Shown piece by piece: positions 12,801 through 25,050 of a stretch of 64,000 bases of DNA. A program made the translations under genes and the position numbers. The stretch is from positions 113,992,194-114,056,193 of the forward strand of contig OW804096.1 in NCBI GenBank assembly GCA_942159475.1. The letters are read 5' to 3'. The stretch is from Sthenelais limicola. Lineage: Eukaryota > Annelida > Polychaeta > Phyllodocida > Sigalionidae. Positions within the stretch are counted from its first letter, which is position 1, and every line of letters starts with the position of its first letter. The notes under the pieces were generated by a model. The model worked only from the letters and a program-made list of their open reading frames with translations. It was not told where the DNA came from and did no database searches.

Positions 12801-15205
12801 ATATTTTGTGCCTACACGTTGCCCGCGCGTTCACAATTTTTTATAATGGCCATACGATCTCCCCTTACATATGACTTTCATTGAAAATGTGGAATCGTCT
12901 CCTAGCGGTACAAGTGTTTGGAAATATAGATAAATCTCCCACCCAACCCCCATTACTGTAATGTTGTTTATTACATTCAAAGGCCAAACACTTTACAGAA
13001 CCTTACATCAATAAAAACCCATATCCACCACGTGAATTTTGCTCCTTGATGAAATGTGTGATTCGCTATTATTGTGCGAATAAATATTGTCATACAATAT
13101 TGACTAGGAAATTCGACAGGCTTGATTGGATCCAAATCTCATTTAGACTACAATACAAAAGATTTTTCATGAGTATGTTTCATTTTGATTTAATTTGCAT
13201 CTCAATGTTTTTCTTCTTGTACCTCCTCATTCCCAATAGTTATTGTTATTTGTATTTCGTTATTTTCTGGATAAATTTATGGGGAATATAACACCGATAG
13301 ATCTGTAATATTTTTTTTTTTTTTTAAAACATTTGTAACTTTATTTCGTTTTCCTGCCATCTCGGCTTTTACAACTCTAACGCTCTGATCTGTAATATTG
13401 CGATGGCAGACAGGACGAGATCTCGAGCCAAGTCAATGTACATAACTGAACATATCGCTGTCTTTCTCCTGCGTTTTTTATCTATGTAGTTAGGCGTAAT
13501 ACCTTTTAGGCCAGGATATACTACTTGTGTTTCTGATTTAAATGTTTCTTCAAATAATACAGTAATGCAAATTTCCGAATGGAACTTTTTCTGTTTTAGA
13601 ATTTAAAACTCCAGTACTACGTCTGAATCGGAATGAGAGACCTACCTAAGCAAATTGTGCTTGTATAGGCAGATCTACCTTGCTGCGGTGACGGAAGGGT
13701 CCGGACTGTCCCATTATTGTGTACCTCATGCATGCTGAGGATGGATAGACTTGAGAATGTGATGGAGATAGATTGAAGCGAAACGAATCCAAGTGGTTCT
13801 CATGACATAGTAATCGAGTTTGTCTTCCGATTACCGCTTCAAATCTAGCACAGCTGAATGCCAGTTTACTGTTCTACTATTGAGAGAATCATCGATATAT
13901 TATACCAGTCTACTAAATGTTTAAAGGACATGACTGGGGATCTTGATGAAGGAAATTGCTTGGTGGGCTCATAATTCTTGTCGAGAAAAAATGAGTTATT
14001 AAACTAGATTGATGGTGCAGCTAAAGGACTATAATTGAGACAAATTTGGAGTGATATGCTAGAATTTCCGTCAATGTAGCGATTCAATTCCCTCTCTATG
14101 ACTTGAGAAATTAAGAAAGTAACAACTTTACATGTCCAAACTGATTGAAAGACATCATTTTAATACCTGATATACTTTGTCTGGTGTAGTTGACATTACA
14201 ATTCTCGTGATGGTATCAGGCTTGAAGTTGATTACATTTTAAAACTACAAATCATTCATGCTTTAGGTAGAGGGGCGTGTGTGCCGTACCTTTTCTTGAG
14301 AATGATTTGTTTCATGTGGTTCCCAGGAAAGCATCGTATATTATATTTACATAGTATGTGGTCCATATCCCAAGATGCCACTGTAGATTCTATTGCCTAA
14401 CGATATCGCTCGAGAATGATGAAGTGGCATGCTCTTGCAACTAATTCCGTTTCCGCGTGCGAATGCATGCTAGGAGGATAATTATGAAACCTTTATGTGA
14501 CGCTTTAAATACACCGTTCTTGGTAAATTACCCTTTAGCAATTATGCAGGACATTACAATGTGAGCATCGCTGAATGTATAATGAAGATGGAGTCGAATT
14601 AGTAAGACACTGCACGGGCCATTTTAATTTTTACCCAATAATGTAGCTCTCTTGTGTCCAATGGTAACTGACTATTTCTTCTGGAGAAACATCATATCAA
14701 TATCATTATGTACCTCGAGATGAACTTAACCGGTCTCCTGTTAACTATGTAAGGGTTAGGGGAATTTGAAAGTCAATCTCGAATTCATATTCTAAACAAA
14801 CATTTATGTCCATTGCATTAGCTTTTTGACTTGGTATTGGCATTCAAATTGACCAAAGGTTCTACGCCAACTAGGTTCTTAAAAGGCTGATGAGTCCTGT
14901 TCTGTGTGAATCAATTCGTCATTAAAAACATGTAGGGTCCCCATCGTAATTAAACGAGCGTCGGCTCATAATCAATGCTTAAGTGTTAGTCAGACGTGCT
15001 GCTCGACTGAAGTGATTGGTTAATTACATCATCTGTGTATTGTAATGGCCTGGGTATCATTCGGATGTTGATTTCACGTAGAAGACTTTGACAGTAATTA
15101 GGACAGGCTTTAATAGCTATCTGGTCACTCGTCCAAGACTTCCACTGACATTACTAGGTAGCTTTAAAGTTTAAAGCTTGCACAAAACAACTACTCAGCT
15201 CCCTG
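9861..15205. other. Gene-less stretch
   Basis: Only short open frames with no recognisable family were seen on either strand. A T-run lies at about 13,310-13,325 and a short TA run near 10,100. No exon, RNA gene or well-bounded transposon was identified. Confidence 0.4.
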
Positions 15206-15235
15206 TGAGCAATGCATTTTGAAATGCATTGCTCA
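15206..15235. repeat. Perfect short hairpin next to decayed transposon
   Basis: TGAGCAATGCATTT (15206-15219) and its exact reverse complement (15222-15235) are separated by two bases. It sits about 110 bp outside the left inverted repeat of the element at 15.3-18.0 kb and may be related to that element's edge. Confidence 0.85.
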
Positions 15236-15344
15236 GATTGTGCCTTCCATTTGCCCTTTGCCCTAAGAAATATACAATCATGAAAATAGAAATTTAAAAA
15301 ACTGGAGGAATATTTAAAACCAATATTAATTTGTCACTAAGAAA

Positions 15345-15543
15345 TTTCAGGCACTTTGCATAGTAGTGAGGCAGATATGTAACAATATTCATAACAATCG
15401 TGCATTTTGTCATAAAAGCATGAAACTTGGTAGAGTTATAGATCATGGTCCTAGGATTATTTTCAGATATGGCGCCATCTTGAATTATTATTATTATGGC
15501 CGTGGCGGCTATTTTAAAAATGGCCGCCACCAAATTAGAGGAA
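15345..15543. repeat. Left inverted repeat of decayed transposon
   Basis: Reverse-complemented, this stretch matches 17,785-17,958. Shared landmarks are GGCCATTTTTAAAAT, the TAATAATAATAATTCAAGAT-type stretch leading into GATGGCGCCATATCTGA, and CCAAGTTTCATGCTTTTATG. The pair brackets a degraded protein-coding core, as expected for a DNA transposon with long inverted ends or two flanking MITEs. Confidence 0.85.
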
Positions 15544-15596
15544 TAGTGTGGAAATGGGTTAACCTATCCCAGAAATCCTAAAAAAATATTGATAAT

Positions 15597-17222
15597 ATGG
15601 ACTACAATCCCAGCTCAACAACTGCTACTGACTCCTTCTGTGGAACATGCATATCCTATTTCAACACCCTAGTCTGCATCATCTTGGAACAAAGTGGAGG
15701 GGGCTTCGTATTTTGGATCAGCCACAGACGACACTGTGGGAGTTGCTTGAATCATACACCAATGTATGACCACTCACACTCTACAAGAAGGATTCACCAA
15801 TTCCTGAGACTGAAGATGTTGTCAAGGGTGATGGCCAGTTGGTTCAGAAAGCATTGACAGAAGAGGCAAGGTCAAGAATGAGTATATAACCTATAAGCAT
15901 CATTATTACTGCACACATTAGAGACTTAAGATCACAACTAAGAGTACCTCAATTTTTCCAAAATGAATTGCAGTATATTAGAACTATAATTATACAATTA
16001 AAGAGTATTTGAAAATGCTTAATGCCCAGTAAAAGATGGCTGGAAAAAGTGGAAAAGAGTAACCTGCTGAGTGTTGACAGTGACAGCAATATATCCTGGG
16101 CTGCCTACCATGCTAGTCGCCAGCAAACAAAGGAGCAAACCCCAACTATTAGTGCAATGATGTCTCTTTTGCCTGATGACTCTAAGTCAGTTGCTATGAT
16201 ACATAACTCAATGGATGTGATCAAGCAAGCTGTGCAGGAAATCAACCCAGGCCAGGTACCAGATCACAGTAGATCAACCATTGTATGCCATTTCAAAGCA
16301 GAAACAGTGGAATTGGTCAGCCCTTAGGTAGAGGCCCTTGTGCAGGCAAAGGTGGCGACTGCTGGGACTGCTGATTCTTTTATAAAGGCAGCACATGTTA
16401 CACAAACACAACACGCACACTAAGTCACTGCCAGCAGTTTGTATGTTCTTTTAAAGAAAGCCTACACTTAGTATACCGATTCCCTAGATGATAAAACTAA
16501 GGCAGATCCTTTTGATGAGTGGTGCATGCAACAGTGTGTGGTTCATGGCTCTCCAGCTGGAATTGTTGGTTCTGACATACATACTGCTCAGGGTCTTCTC
16601 AGTAATGGCTATAGATGAGGCTCATGAACAAAACAATGCAAATGTGATGTGTTTCAGGGAAATGAGGCACAAGTCACAAAAATGGTATTTTTCAAAGTGT
16701 TTATTTGACAAGATCACTTTATTGGAATGTTCTGAGTTTTGGAGAGTTTATCACTTATACTTATTATAGTTATATCGATCAATGTATCAAATTTCAGGAC
16801 ATTGTATCTAATATATCCTTTCGTTTTAAAGGTCCTCATATGGAGTATATTTAGTTACTTTACTGTTTATTGCCCCCGAGAAGTATTTGAAACATTTTTT
16901 TCAAAAATGAAAATATTAAACTTAAACTCTAGAAATACTTATTAGATTATTAGACTGTTTACTACCATTGGAATCCGCTTGATCTCATCTTTTCAAATAT
17001 AATGATGTCTCAAAATCTCTTTTTTTGTGACTTATGACTCACTTTCCTGAAACACATCACAAATGTGAAGAGTGATGGTGGGGCTTGTACGAGGGAGCTT
17101 GTACACTGTGGATGCAAGAATGGATGTAGAGGACATTGTAAATGCAAGAAGAGTGGACTGAAATTATGTGAATGCAGTGGTGAATGCAGTGATAGGAACA
17201 GTTGTAGGGACAGTGATATGTA
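15597..17222 (+). pseudogene. Decayed transposon-type ORF (frames broken)
   Basis: Coding remnants occur in different frames. At 15,600-15,850 there is a piece with TTATDSFCGTCIS. At 16,022-16,324 a 101-codon piece contains NISWAAYHASRQQ and a run through SKSVAMIHNSMDVIKQAVQ to NPGQVPDHS. At 17,060-17,222 a cysteine-rich piece has HCGCKNGCRGHCKCKKSG. I recognise this combination as an uncharacterised protein type that recurs many times in invertebrate genomes, often near inverted repeats. In that family the middle piece normally continues into a conserved 'DQPLYALAK'-like segment, which is lost here. The CXC-rich tail suggests metal or DNA binding (inference). Frameshifts and stops between the pieces show that the copy is dead. 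The name of the transposon superfamily is not known to me. Confidence 0.65.
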
Positions 17223-17282
17223 GATAACCAGAAGGAGAAATGGTATAAGGAACCCAATACATATGATATATTATTTTACACC

Positions 17283-17640
17283 AGAAAACTATTTTCACTG
17301 GGAAATGTTGGTCCAATGACTTATCTAATGCCTCCATCAAATTTCTAGGCTCAAGAAACATATATGTAGACATCTGGAATGTATTTCTAGCTCCATGGGG
17401 AGCTGAGATATGCTGGGATAAAGATTTGCAGGGCTCAGTGGTGCGGCCATCTTGAATTGTTTCATAACAAATGGAATTTTTACTTGAAATTATTGCTCCA
17501 ATGAGTTATTGAATGTCTTCATCATATTCCTAGACTAAATAAACATATATTTAGACATGTAGAACATGAATCTAGTCCCATTAGAAGCTGAGATATGTCT
17601 ATATGTAGATTTACGGGGTTCAGCAGCAGCCATTTTGAAT
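17283..17640. repeat. Two diverged ~178-bp tandem units inside the transposon
   Basis: Unit 1 (about 17,283-17,460) and unit 2 (about 17,461-17,640) share the order CCAATGA, TCTAG/CCTAGRCT, AAACATATAT-TTAGACAT, GCTGAGATATG and a CAGC/CGGCCATYTTGAAT ending. Both are non-coding and lie between the cysteine-rich remnant and the right inverted repeat. Confidence 0.75.
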
Positions 17641-17784
17641 ATCTCGTGTTGATCAATGCCAGGAGCTTCAGACTGCACAGTTATGTTATCTAGGGACCCA
17701 ATAGATAATAAATCAAGAGAGAAAAAGACTTTTCTGCAATTTTTTATTTATGTTTCCCCATTGCCAGACCATTGCCCTTTATTT

Positions 17785-17958
17785 GGTGGTGGCCATTTTT
17801 AAAATGGCTGCCATGGCCGTAATAATAATAATTCAAGATGGCGCCATATCTGAAATTATTCCTGAGACCCTAATCTACAACTCCACCAAGTTTCATGCTT
17901 TTATGACAAAATGCACGATTGTTCTACATATCTGCCTCACTATAGGCAAATTCATTCA
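17785..17958. repeat. Right inverted repeat of decayed transposon
   Basis: Partner of 15,345-15,543 in reverse complement. Outside this point (after about 17,960) the similarity to the left side stops, which gives a minimum element span of about 15,345-17,960. No target-site duplication could be read with confidence. Confidence 0.85.
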
Positions 17959-17989
17959 ACAACTGCTTTTTGACAAAAAGTGAAAAAAA

Positions 17990-19222
17990 AATGAGTAAAA
18001 CATGTCCAATGGCTCCCATTCAAAAAGCATATAAAAGTTCATAATCATACTACCCTTAGTGAGATGATCAATCATTCTATCAATTTCTTTTTCTATTCAT
18101 CTGAGCCGTAGCCATGTGCATATATATATGAAATATATTTATATACATTCCTCCCTCAATTAGTTTAATGGAATACAAGGTCATGAGTCTTTGCCTGAAT
18201 ATGCATGTATAGGTACATTTACCTAAATATTCACAGAACTCCTGGATTTCTGTGTAACTGTAATGTTGCATTTCAAAAAATGCTGTACCCAGGTAAGCAC
18301 GGACAAAAACATGTACCTGTCAAGGCTAAAATGATTTCAAACTCTCAAATTTCTCGCCAGACAATCAAACCAGTGAAACTGTGAGTTTCATTGGTACCCC
18401 CTATTAAGTTTCATCAACCGCGGACCGGCAAGATTCACCATGCACTACTCTATATTTTTTCTGACAAGGAGCCTGGAATTTATTGATTAGTGATGTACAT
18501 TTTGTAATAACCCTGTTGGTGTATAAAGAACCATACATACTTAAATTTATTATATTTACGTGTCGCTGTTTGGCCTATAACACAGCTATATAGACAATAC
18601 ACTCCCCAGGACTGAACGCAATATGCCAGACGGTTAAACACACTGCTACGGATGGACAGAATAACTGATCCTATCATGTGGATTAACAACTATCATCTTT
18701 CCTCTTACACTAATTACTAATTACTTTTACACATGCACCACTCCTTTCCTTCTATAGTAGGTAGTAGAACAGCCCCTGGCGGAAAATCATGGACAATGCT
18801 AAAGGATAGTCCCCGTGAGACTTGTATATCCTTATCACTAATGGCTGTATAAATATTGTTAAATAAAAAAAACTGGTTCTTTCCACCGCTGCTTTTGAGC
18901 CAGTCTGAACCTTTTTCCTATAATAAAGGGCCAGATATTTGGTCCAGCTGAACTGCAGTTATCTATGTTACTCATTTAATACTGTTTACATATTTCTATG
19001 ATGATAGTTACACTTACATGCAAAGGTAGTAAGTCCATTATGATATGTTTATTTTCAGTTTATCCAAAAGCTTTAATAGTTTTCCTTAGCAAAAACTTGA
19101 ATAATTAAAATTTACATTTACATAATGATAATTAAAATCCATCATGAGTAATTGACAAGACTTACCTTGGTATGGTTGTATGTAGGCTAAACAAAATAGG
19201 TAGATCATTACAGGTAACATGG
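17990..19222. other. Gene-less stretch
   Basis: No recognised exon or bounded repeat; short chance open frames only. Confidence 0.4.
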
Positions 19223-19273
19223 GATTCCACTGGCTCACTCTTTTGGCCCGCTCATGACCCGCTCTTTTTATTT
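19223..19273 (+). mobile_element. MITE family A copy 4 (5' fragment)
   Basis: GATTCCACTGGCTCACTC and the following TTTTGGCCCGCTCATGACC match the left end of copies 2 and 3 for about 50 bp. The similarity then stops, so only one terminus of the element remains. Confidence 0.8.
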
Positions 19274-20230
19274 GAAATGGACTTATACATTACTCATTAT
19301 GAGAACAAAAATGTTTATCTTCATTAAGCCAAAAGCTTTAACAACTCACAGTGGACATTTTTATGAATTCATATTCGTGACCTAGCAATAACAATGTTTA
19401 AGTGACGGAAATGCTTACGCGATGGACGCAAATTGTATTTTTATATCTCCAAGATTTGTATTTCCCATTACATGCATATGATAATGATTTTGAATTCGTA
19501 CGACTTGTCTTAAGGCCCAATTCGGCTCTGAGTTCGTGAATGTGTGTGCCCGGCATAATTCTCCTGTTTGTCGAGCCTTTATTGCTCTGCTTCTCCTTAA
19601 AGTAAAATAGATTACTCTAAGGGTTATCTTCATACGATGGCTTTCTCTCTTTTTAATTATAGGCGTAAAAATGCGCCATCAAACTGGCGCATCCATTTTG
19701 TAGATATGCCGAAGTCCTAAGATACGATACGATAATTTTTTATTTGTCATATTGATGTAGTTGTTGACAAAAAGTAGTCTCCCTATTTACTCACCCATAT
19801 TGGTGAGAAAATATATATCTTATCACAGGAAGGAAGAGTTGTTTTTTCCCAATTTCTTCTTTATTTCGATGTTTTCTGTAGGCCCTAAGTAGCGTTTTTC
19901 ACCCTATTTCTACCGATTCGCTCAGGTGACATTATTTAAACAGCTTAGCTGTCAAAGTGTCAATGTTCAATCTTGCTGACAATTTCATTTGTCAAATTTC
20001 TGTTCACTGATACAACTGTAAATTTCCCCTCATATCTTACTTATACAAGTTTTGATAGAACTACTTATTTGCATGCCCTTTTTGAATATCAACATCTTGC
20101 CCTTTTTGAATATCAACATCTTGGCAATGTATTTCTAGTAGAAATAGCGTTTTTCATTACTTTGCGGGAGAAATCCTCGCACAATATAGAATTATTTATT
20201 TTCTGCAGTATAAAGGGCATACGTAAATAA
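19274..20230. other. Gene-less stretch with a short tandem duplication
   Basis: The only structure seen is an exact 24-bp duplication at 20,075-20,122 (unit starts GCCCTTTTTGAATATC). No recognised coding sequence. Confidence 0.5.
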
Positions 20231-20269
20231 GTGCCCGTAGAACAGAAGCTCATTGCTGCCATCCCACTT

Positions 20270-20370
20270 CTCATCTCTCGCCTTTCGAGTCTTGCTTCTT
20301 GCCTCTCGCCTCTCATATCTCACTTTCAACTCTCACCTCTCACCTTTCAAATCTCGCCTCTCGTACCCTG
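20270..20370. repeat. Pyrimidine minisatellite (CTCTCGCC-like units)
   Basis: Irregular 8-10-bp repeats of the form CTCTCGCCT, CTCATATCTCACTTTC and CTCTCACCT. Chance open frames across it (rich in S and L) are low-complexity artefacts. Its purine counterpart lies in inverted orientation at 21,037-21,145. Confidence 0.85.
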
Positions 20371-20552
20371 CCATGTTTTCTGTATGCTTATTGGAGATTC
20401 TATCTTTCTCAATTTCATATTTCAAATGTTTAGATCAATGATAGGCCCATTTTGATTTGAGATTTGGTCCAACGTATCATGTGTTTGGGAAACAACAGAC
20501 CTTAAAAGCCTTAAAAATACCTTTTTGTAACAAATCTTAATTATTAAATCAT

Positions 20553-20760
20553 AATTACATAGAGGTAGACTTGCCATTTCTCACCGTATTCTGGGATAGA
20601 AATTTTACATTCTGTCTTCCTCCCATTCCACTTCCAGATCTTCATTTTACCATATAACAATATCTAGATGTAGATCAAATTCTCATATCATTAACATTTA
20701 ACATTAAAAAAACAAAACAAAACATTTAACATTTTCCAATCAATAAATTCGGTTGTTAGC
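20553..20760 (+). repeat. Dispersed repeat family B, copy 1
   Basis: Matches 26,042-26,225 in the same orientation. Shared landmarks include ACATAGAGGTA, TTTTACATTSTRTCTTCCTCC, CAGATCTTC, CCAGATGTAGA or CTAGATGTAGA, ATTAACATTT and TCGGTTGTTAGC. It is interrupted near 20,705 by an A/C-rich run. No coding capacity. Confidence 0.8.
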
Positions 20761-20879
20761 ACACAAATTTACCCGCCCACAAATTTTGACATTTTCTGAA
20801 GAAATAAAACATGAACAAAATTATGATTGAATATCATCTAGAGATGTTTCACTTTTTTAAAAATAACAGATGTTTCACT

Positions 20880-21036
20880 TTTTAAAAAATATCCCCCCCC
20901 CAAAAAAAAAACAACAACAACCCAACAAAAAACAAAACAAAACAAACAAACAACAAAACTGTCTAGGTCTCCCCCCTCTCCCTTCCTATACCCCTCTCTC
21001 CTCCCCTCTCTCCCTCCCTACCCCTCTCTCCTCCCT
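20880..21036. repeat. Low-complexity C/A-rich then C/T-rich tract
   Basis: A C8-A10 run and CAA/AAAC repeats are followed by CCCCTCTC-type sequence. Simple sequence only. Confidence 0.95.
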
Positions 21037-21145
21037 GAATTGAAAGATGAGAGGCGAGAGGCAGGACGCGATAATTGAGAGGTGAGAATTCGAAAGTGAG
21101 AAGCGAGAATTGGAAGATGAGAGGCAAGAGATAAGTGGCGAGATG
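21037..21145. repeat. Purine minisatellite, inverted partner of 20.27 kb
   Basis: Units such as GATGAGAGGCGAGAGGCA and GAGAGGTGAGAATTC are the complement of those at 20,270-20,370. The two arrays face each other about 0.7 kb apart with low-complexity sequence between. Confidence 0.85.
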
Positions 21146-21180
21146 GCTACGGTTCTCATATATACACGGAGTCTGCGCAA

Positions 21181-23535
21181 AGTACTGCTTACATTTCCAA
21201 CCCACCTTTGTGTGACTTAATTATAATATGAATTGTTCATAGCTCTCTTTGATTTATCTTATTTTCATCATCGTCTCGCGTTTGATATTACGTTTTCATT
21301 ACTTTTTGTGATTGATTGTCGTTCTGGCTTTGTTCATTTATGAACTTGTCCAGTGGAATTCTGGGTTGATATGATTTACTTTTCTACCACCTTGGCTCAA
21401 TGGGCTGATGATGATACGAAGGTATAGGGAGCTACGCAACCATCTACTAACGGACATAATCAGCCAGGAATATATTCTTGAAAAGGAAATTTGGTATCAA
21501 AATCATTAGTCTATATTTCTGGCTGTTGTGTCCTAGATATTGCGAGCAGTAATAACAGCACTATCTCGGGACAGATGTATTGATTTCCCCCCTCAGAAGT
21601 AACTTTGACAACCAAAAGACAACAGGAGAGATATAGTGTCAGTGGGATTTCATGGAGCTATAGTATACATGCCTGATGGGTTTGTGGGAATGATTGTTAT
21701 TTTCCCAGAACCTTCCATATGGTAAAGCCATTCCCCATGATAACTGGATTTCTTTGTCGTTCTCTCCTGAGGTCTACATACTTTATGTTGCCAAGGATAT
21801 TCTCCGCCTTCTCATATCTATAGACATCGTATATCTGCTGCCAAACCAAGGATACAAATCTGTGTGGAGGCTTTGCTCCTTTACCTATATGTAATGACCC
21901 TGGTTACTATGAGGAGAAGAATAATGATACTGTTATTCATATAAAAATAATAGAACGGTGTTCTAAAACATGGTGATGACAGTAGAACTAATACAAATAA
22001 GGGTAAAGGAGTTCAGTGAAAAACTGCTCCCTCTACTGAACACAGTGAAGGAATGAATATAGACGCGTAAAGAGCGTGAAGTCGCCCACGTGCAATACTT
22101 ACACGATAGTAGTATAACAAAAGTGGCGAGAAACGAAGGCAATACACTACACATGCAGAATACTTATTTGCTTCTTTACTCCCTAAATCGTGTCCCTATT
22201 TCTCCATTAAGATAGAATCCTATGCATTATTTTTCCACTCCAAACCCTTAGTTTATTACTGCTTTTTGCGCGCAATTCTGAAAGGATTTACACCATTTCC
22301 TTTTCTTATCTTGATTGTGTTCCTCTTTTAACTTGAGTCTTTCCTATAGTTTTACCTGCTCTCTGGCTGGTTCGAATTTGATTATTTCTGTCGAAAATAT
22401 TCCAAATTTTCATAAGTGGGTCAGCTTATCAGTTTTGAAAAGATTACAATATGTACATGCAGTCCTGTGTATACTACATGAATTTGATTATTACTGTTAA
22501 AAATATTTCCGATCGGCTGTTCTGTTAGAAACAATATAATATAAGTAGGTCATCAGATTCCAGACACAATGGGGGGATGTTTAAAATGGCTTCCATACGA
22601 TATAGGAACTCATGTGCTGTTTATGAGAATATTATAGTATTTACTTTAATATTGTCACGTTTATATAGCCACCATATTATTTCAAATTAATTATTTCTCT
22701 GTTATAACCTTGAAATAATCATTTAGGAACTAATCAGTACAATAATAAAATATCTCAGAATTGTTTGTCTAAGATATCAGCAAACCAAATTTGTTTTCCC
22801 CATGAGAAATGTGCTGTTTGGTCAGCAAGGATGGTGGTTGTAGCGGACATTACCATTCATGCATTATCATTAATTTATACCCACATTATTTCAGAATACT
22901 ATACACAATAAAACTAAGATACCACCTATAATTACGATCCCAGATCTATGTATCTCTCACCCACGAGAAGATTGACACTTGTTAATTCATCTAATGTATA
23001 AATAACGAAGATGCATCTCCATCTGATGAATGATAAGATATGTATAATAAAGGTTCGTTGGTTTTACCAATGACACAACCCGTCAGAGTGAGGACGGCAC
23101 ACTTCTTTCTATGTGATTGATTGTATGAAGTACAAAATGAATTATTCAGCAAAAATGCTTGCTATTAGCCGAGCACTCATCTCCATTCAACGACTGTGGA
23201 AAATAGGCCCAAGAGCCTCCCCAGCTGAGACTGATTACCTCCCTTTAAATTTGTGATCTGCCAAGGATATTTGCCACCCTTTGCCTCTTACCAGCTCCTT
23301 ATCCGCTGACTATGGTACGACCTATAGTTAAGGAGACCCATGTTCTCCAAACGAGACGCGTCTTAATGAAAATTGTCACTCTCCTCAGTGTATGTCATTC
23401 GGAAAGTACGTTTTCCCTGACTTGACTTAACGACGTTACTGACCTAATCTCACGCCCGCTGTATAAGAGGATAAATACCGGAGATTCATGGCAACTATCC
23501 ACTAAAAGTGAGTGCACTTCGGATGTGTGTATTCC
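21181..23535. other. Gene-less stretch upstream of a possible start exon
   Basis: No recognised exon. A TATA-like GTATAAGAGG at 23,461-23,470 lies about 70 bp before the candidate ATG at 23,536. It is the only promoter-like sign in this part and is weak evidence on its own. Confidence 0.35.
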
Positions 23536-23607
23536 ATGGCTTTTCCGACGCCAAAAGAAATGTTGGCCGAGTTCACGCAGTATCCAATATCACTCCCATG
23601 TCTAGAG
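23536..23607 (+). CDS. FOCAD: Possible first coding exon of focadhesin (weak)
   Basis: An ATG (23,536) opens a 24-codon frame ending exactly at GAG|GTAGGA, a usable splice donor in phase 0. That is the phase needed to join the first secure exon at 33,425. The peptide reads MAFPTPKEMLAEFTQYPISL and then PCLE, which would join AILKLHG. Human FOCAD begins with a short helix before the equivalent AAVLKENG-type segment, but the match is loose and four residues shorter. A TATA-like box lies upstream. Short ATG-to-donor frames arise often by chance, so this is a candidate only. If true, intron 1 would be 9.8 kb. Confidence 0.25.
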
Positions 23608-25048
23608 GTAGGATAGTTGTGAGCTGCTAAAACAATCATTACAATGCTCGATTTTGATTTTTCCCCCACCCTACTAGGCGGTGAGAGAACAATTAAAAAA
23701 GGATTGTCTGATATATAAAAAAGGGTTTTAAAATGAAAAACATATCGGTTCAGGTCAGAATATTTAATGCTCGGCGCAAAAGCTGGGTTTGAATGCTATT
23801 TATCATGATAACGATGTCAATCGACAAAGGTACAATAGAAAAGATACCTGGAAGAGATTTACAGACTTAATTTGGAATGTACTATATGAAATGTATTTTC
23901 TACATAAATCCTTTCTTTTGCGCATTAGTATATTTTGTGGATGATATACGTGGTTTTAATTTCTTATACTATGATAATGATTTAATTGAATAATGCTACA
24001 AATAAATCGAAACCGATAAACCGAAAATATATTACATTATTAGAGAAAGCGATAAACGTGAGGAGCATTCCTCGCTGCGAGCCTGTATTTGATAAAGCAT
24101 TCCAAAAGAAAACTGTTTTAAATAATGCTTGCAGCTGATAGAACCCGGTCCCGCCCCAGTATCCCCTGATATACCTCGGTAATTGAATTCATAGAAATTG
24201 GGATACAGACGAAGGCCTTAAGTGTCGCCCGTGGCAAGACTGTATTTTACTTATAATTCCTGAATAAGCGCTCTGGAACCTCCATTCTGATCCTGTTCAT
24301 GATATAGCTTGCGCCGAGTGTCCTTCTGGGTGCTGTAATATAGCATACATATTGAAAGGAAGGTGCTACACTGGGTTCTTATTATGCTAATTTTCCAGCT
24401 GTGCTGTGGATGGTTATCTAGAAATGGAAGTTTTATCAAAGAAACTCCATCTAAATGGAAATAGAGCTGCACGTTCTTGGCCCAGCGCTAATTGAGGCAA
24501 AGTTATTTTCTTTCATATCTTACAGTCAATTGACCACGAAATAATTTCCTTTACAACTCAAGATATTATCATGATATCACGAATGTAATATCCATTTAAA
24601 CCTGAGGGTCTACTCTGTTATTTAGTTTCAACTCTATATAGGCTGAAGGTTTTTGTAAACAATATCACTGTGTATAGATAGGGGTGGGGTGAAAGGCAGA
24701 TGAGGCTTCACTGAATCAGTGACGGAAGCAGCTAGCCCGAGTAGCCTGGGTGAGACTGTATAGTCTATATTTTCATTAGGTGATTAGTTCCAAACGTGAA
24801 GCTGAAACTTAGTCCCTACTGTAGTACATACTCCTCACCTTCAACCACACGGATAGAAATTTATTGCGGTACACTACCATAATTGGGAATGGGGAAGAGC
24901 CATCCCACTTGATGTAGAAATAGCTCGAAGAGCACTTGAATTCAGAAAATGTCACCTTTCAAGCTTGTTCTAGAGGACCGTTCTAGATCCCTAGCTTGGC
25001 GCGAAAATCTTAAAATCGTTGCGAAAATCTTAGAACCGTCGCGAGGAC
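23608..25048. other. Gene-less stretch
   Basis: No recognised exon or repeat was seen. If 23,536-23,607 is real, this is the start of intron 1. Confidence 0.4.
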
Positions 25049-25050
25049 TA

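Noticed and set aside
12538..12834. 98-codon minus-strand open frame
   Set aside because: No recognisable motif; composition and lack of splice or conservation signs fit chance.
20963..21205. Arg/Gly/Glu-rich or Ser/Leu-rich small proteins
   Set aside because: Encoded by the minisatellite and C/T tract; no independent evidence of coding.
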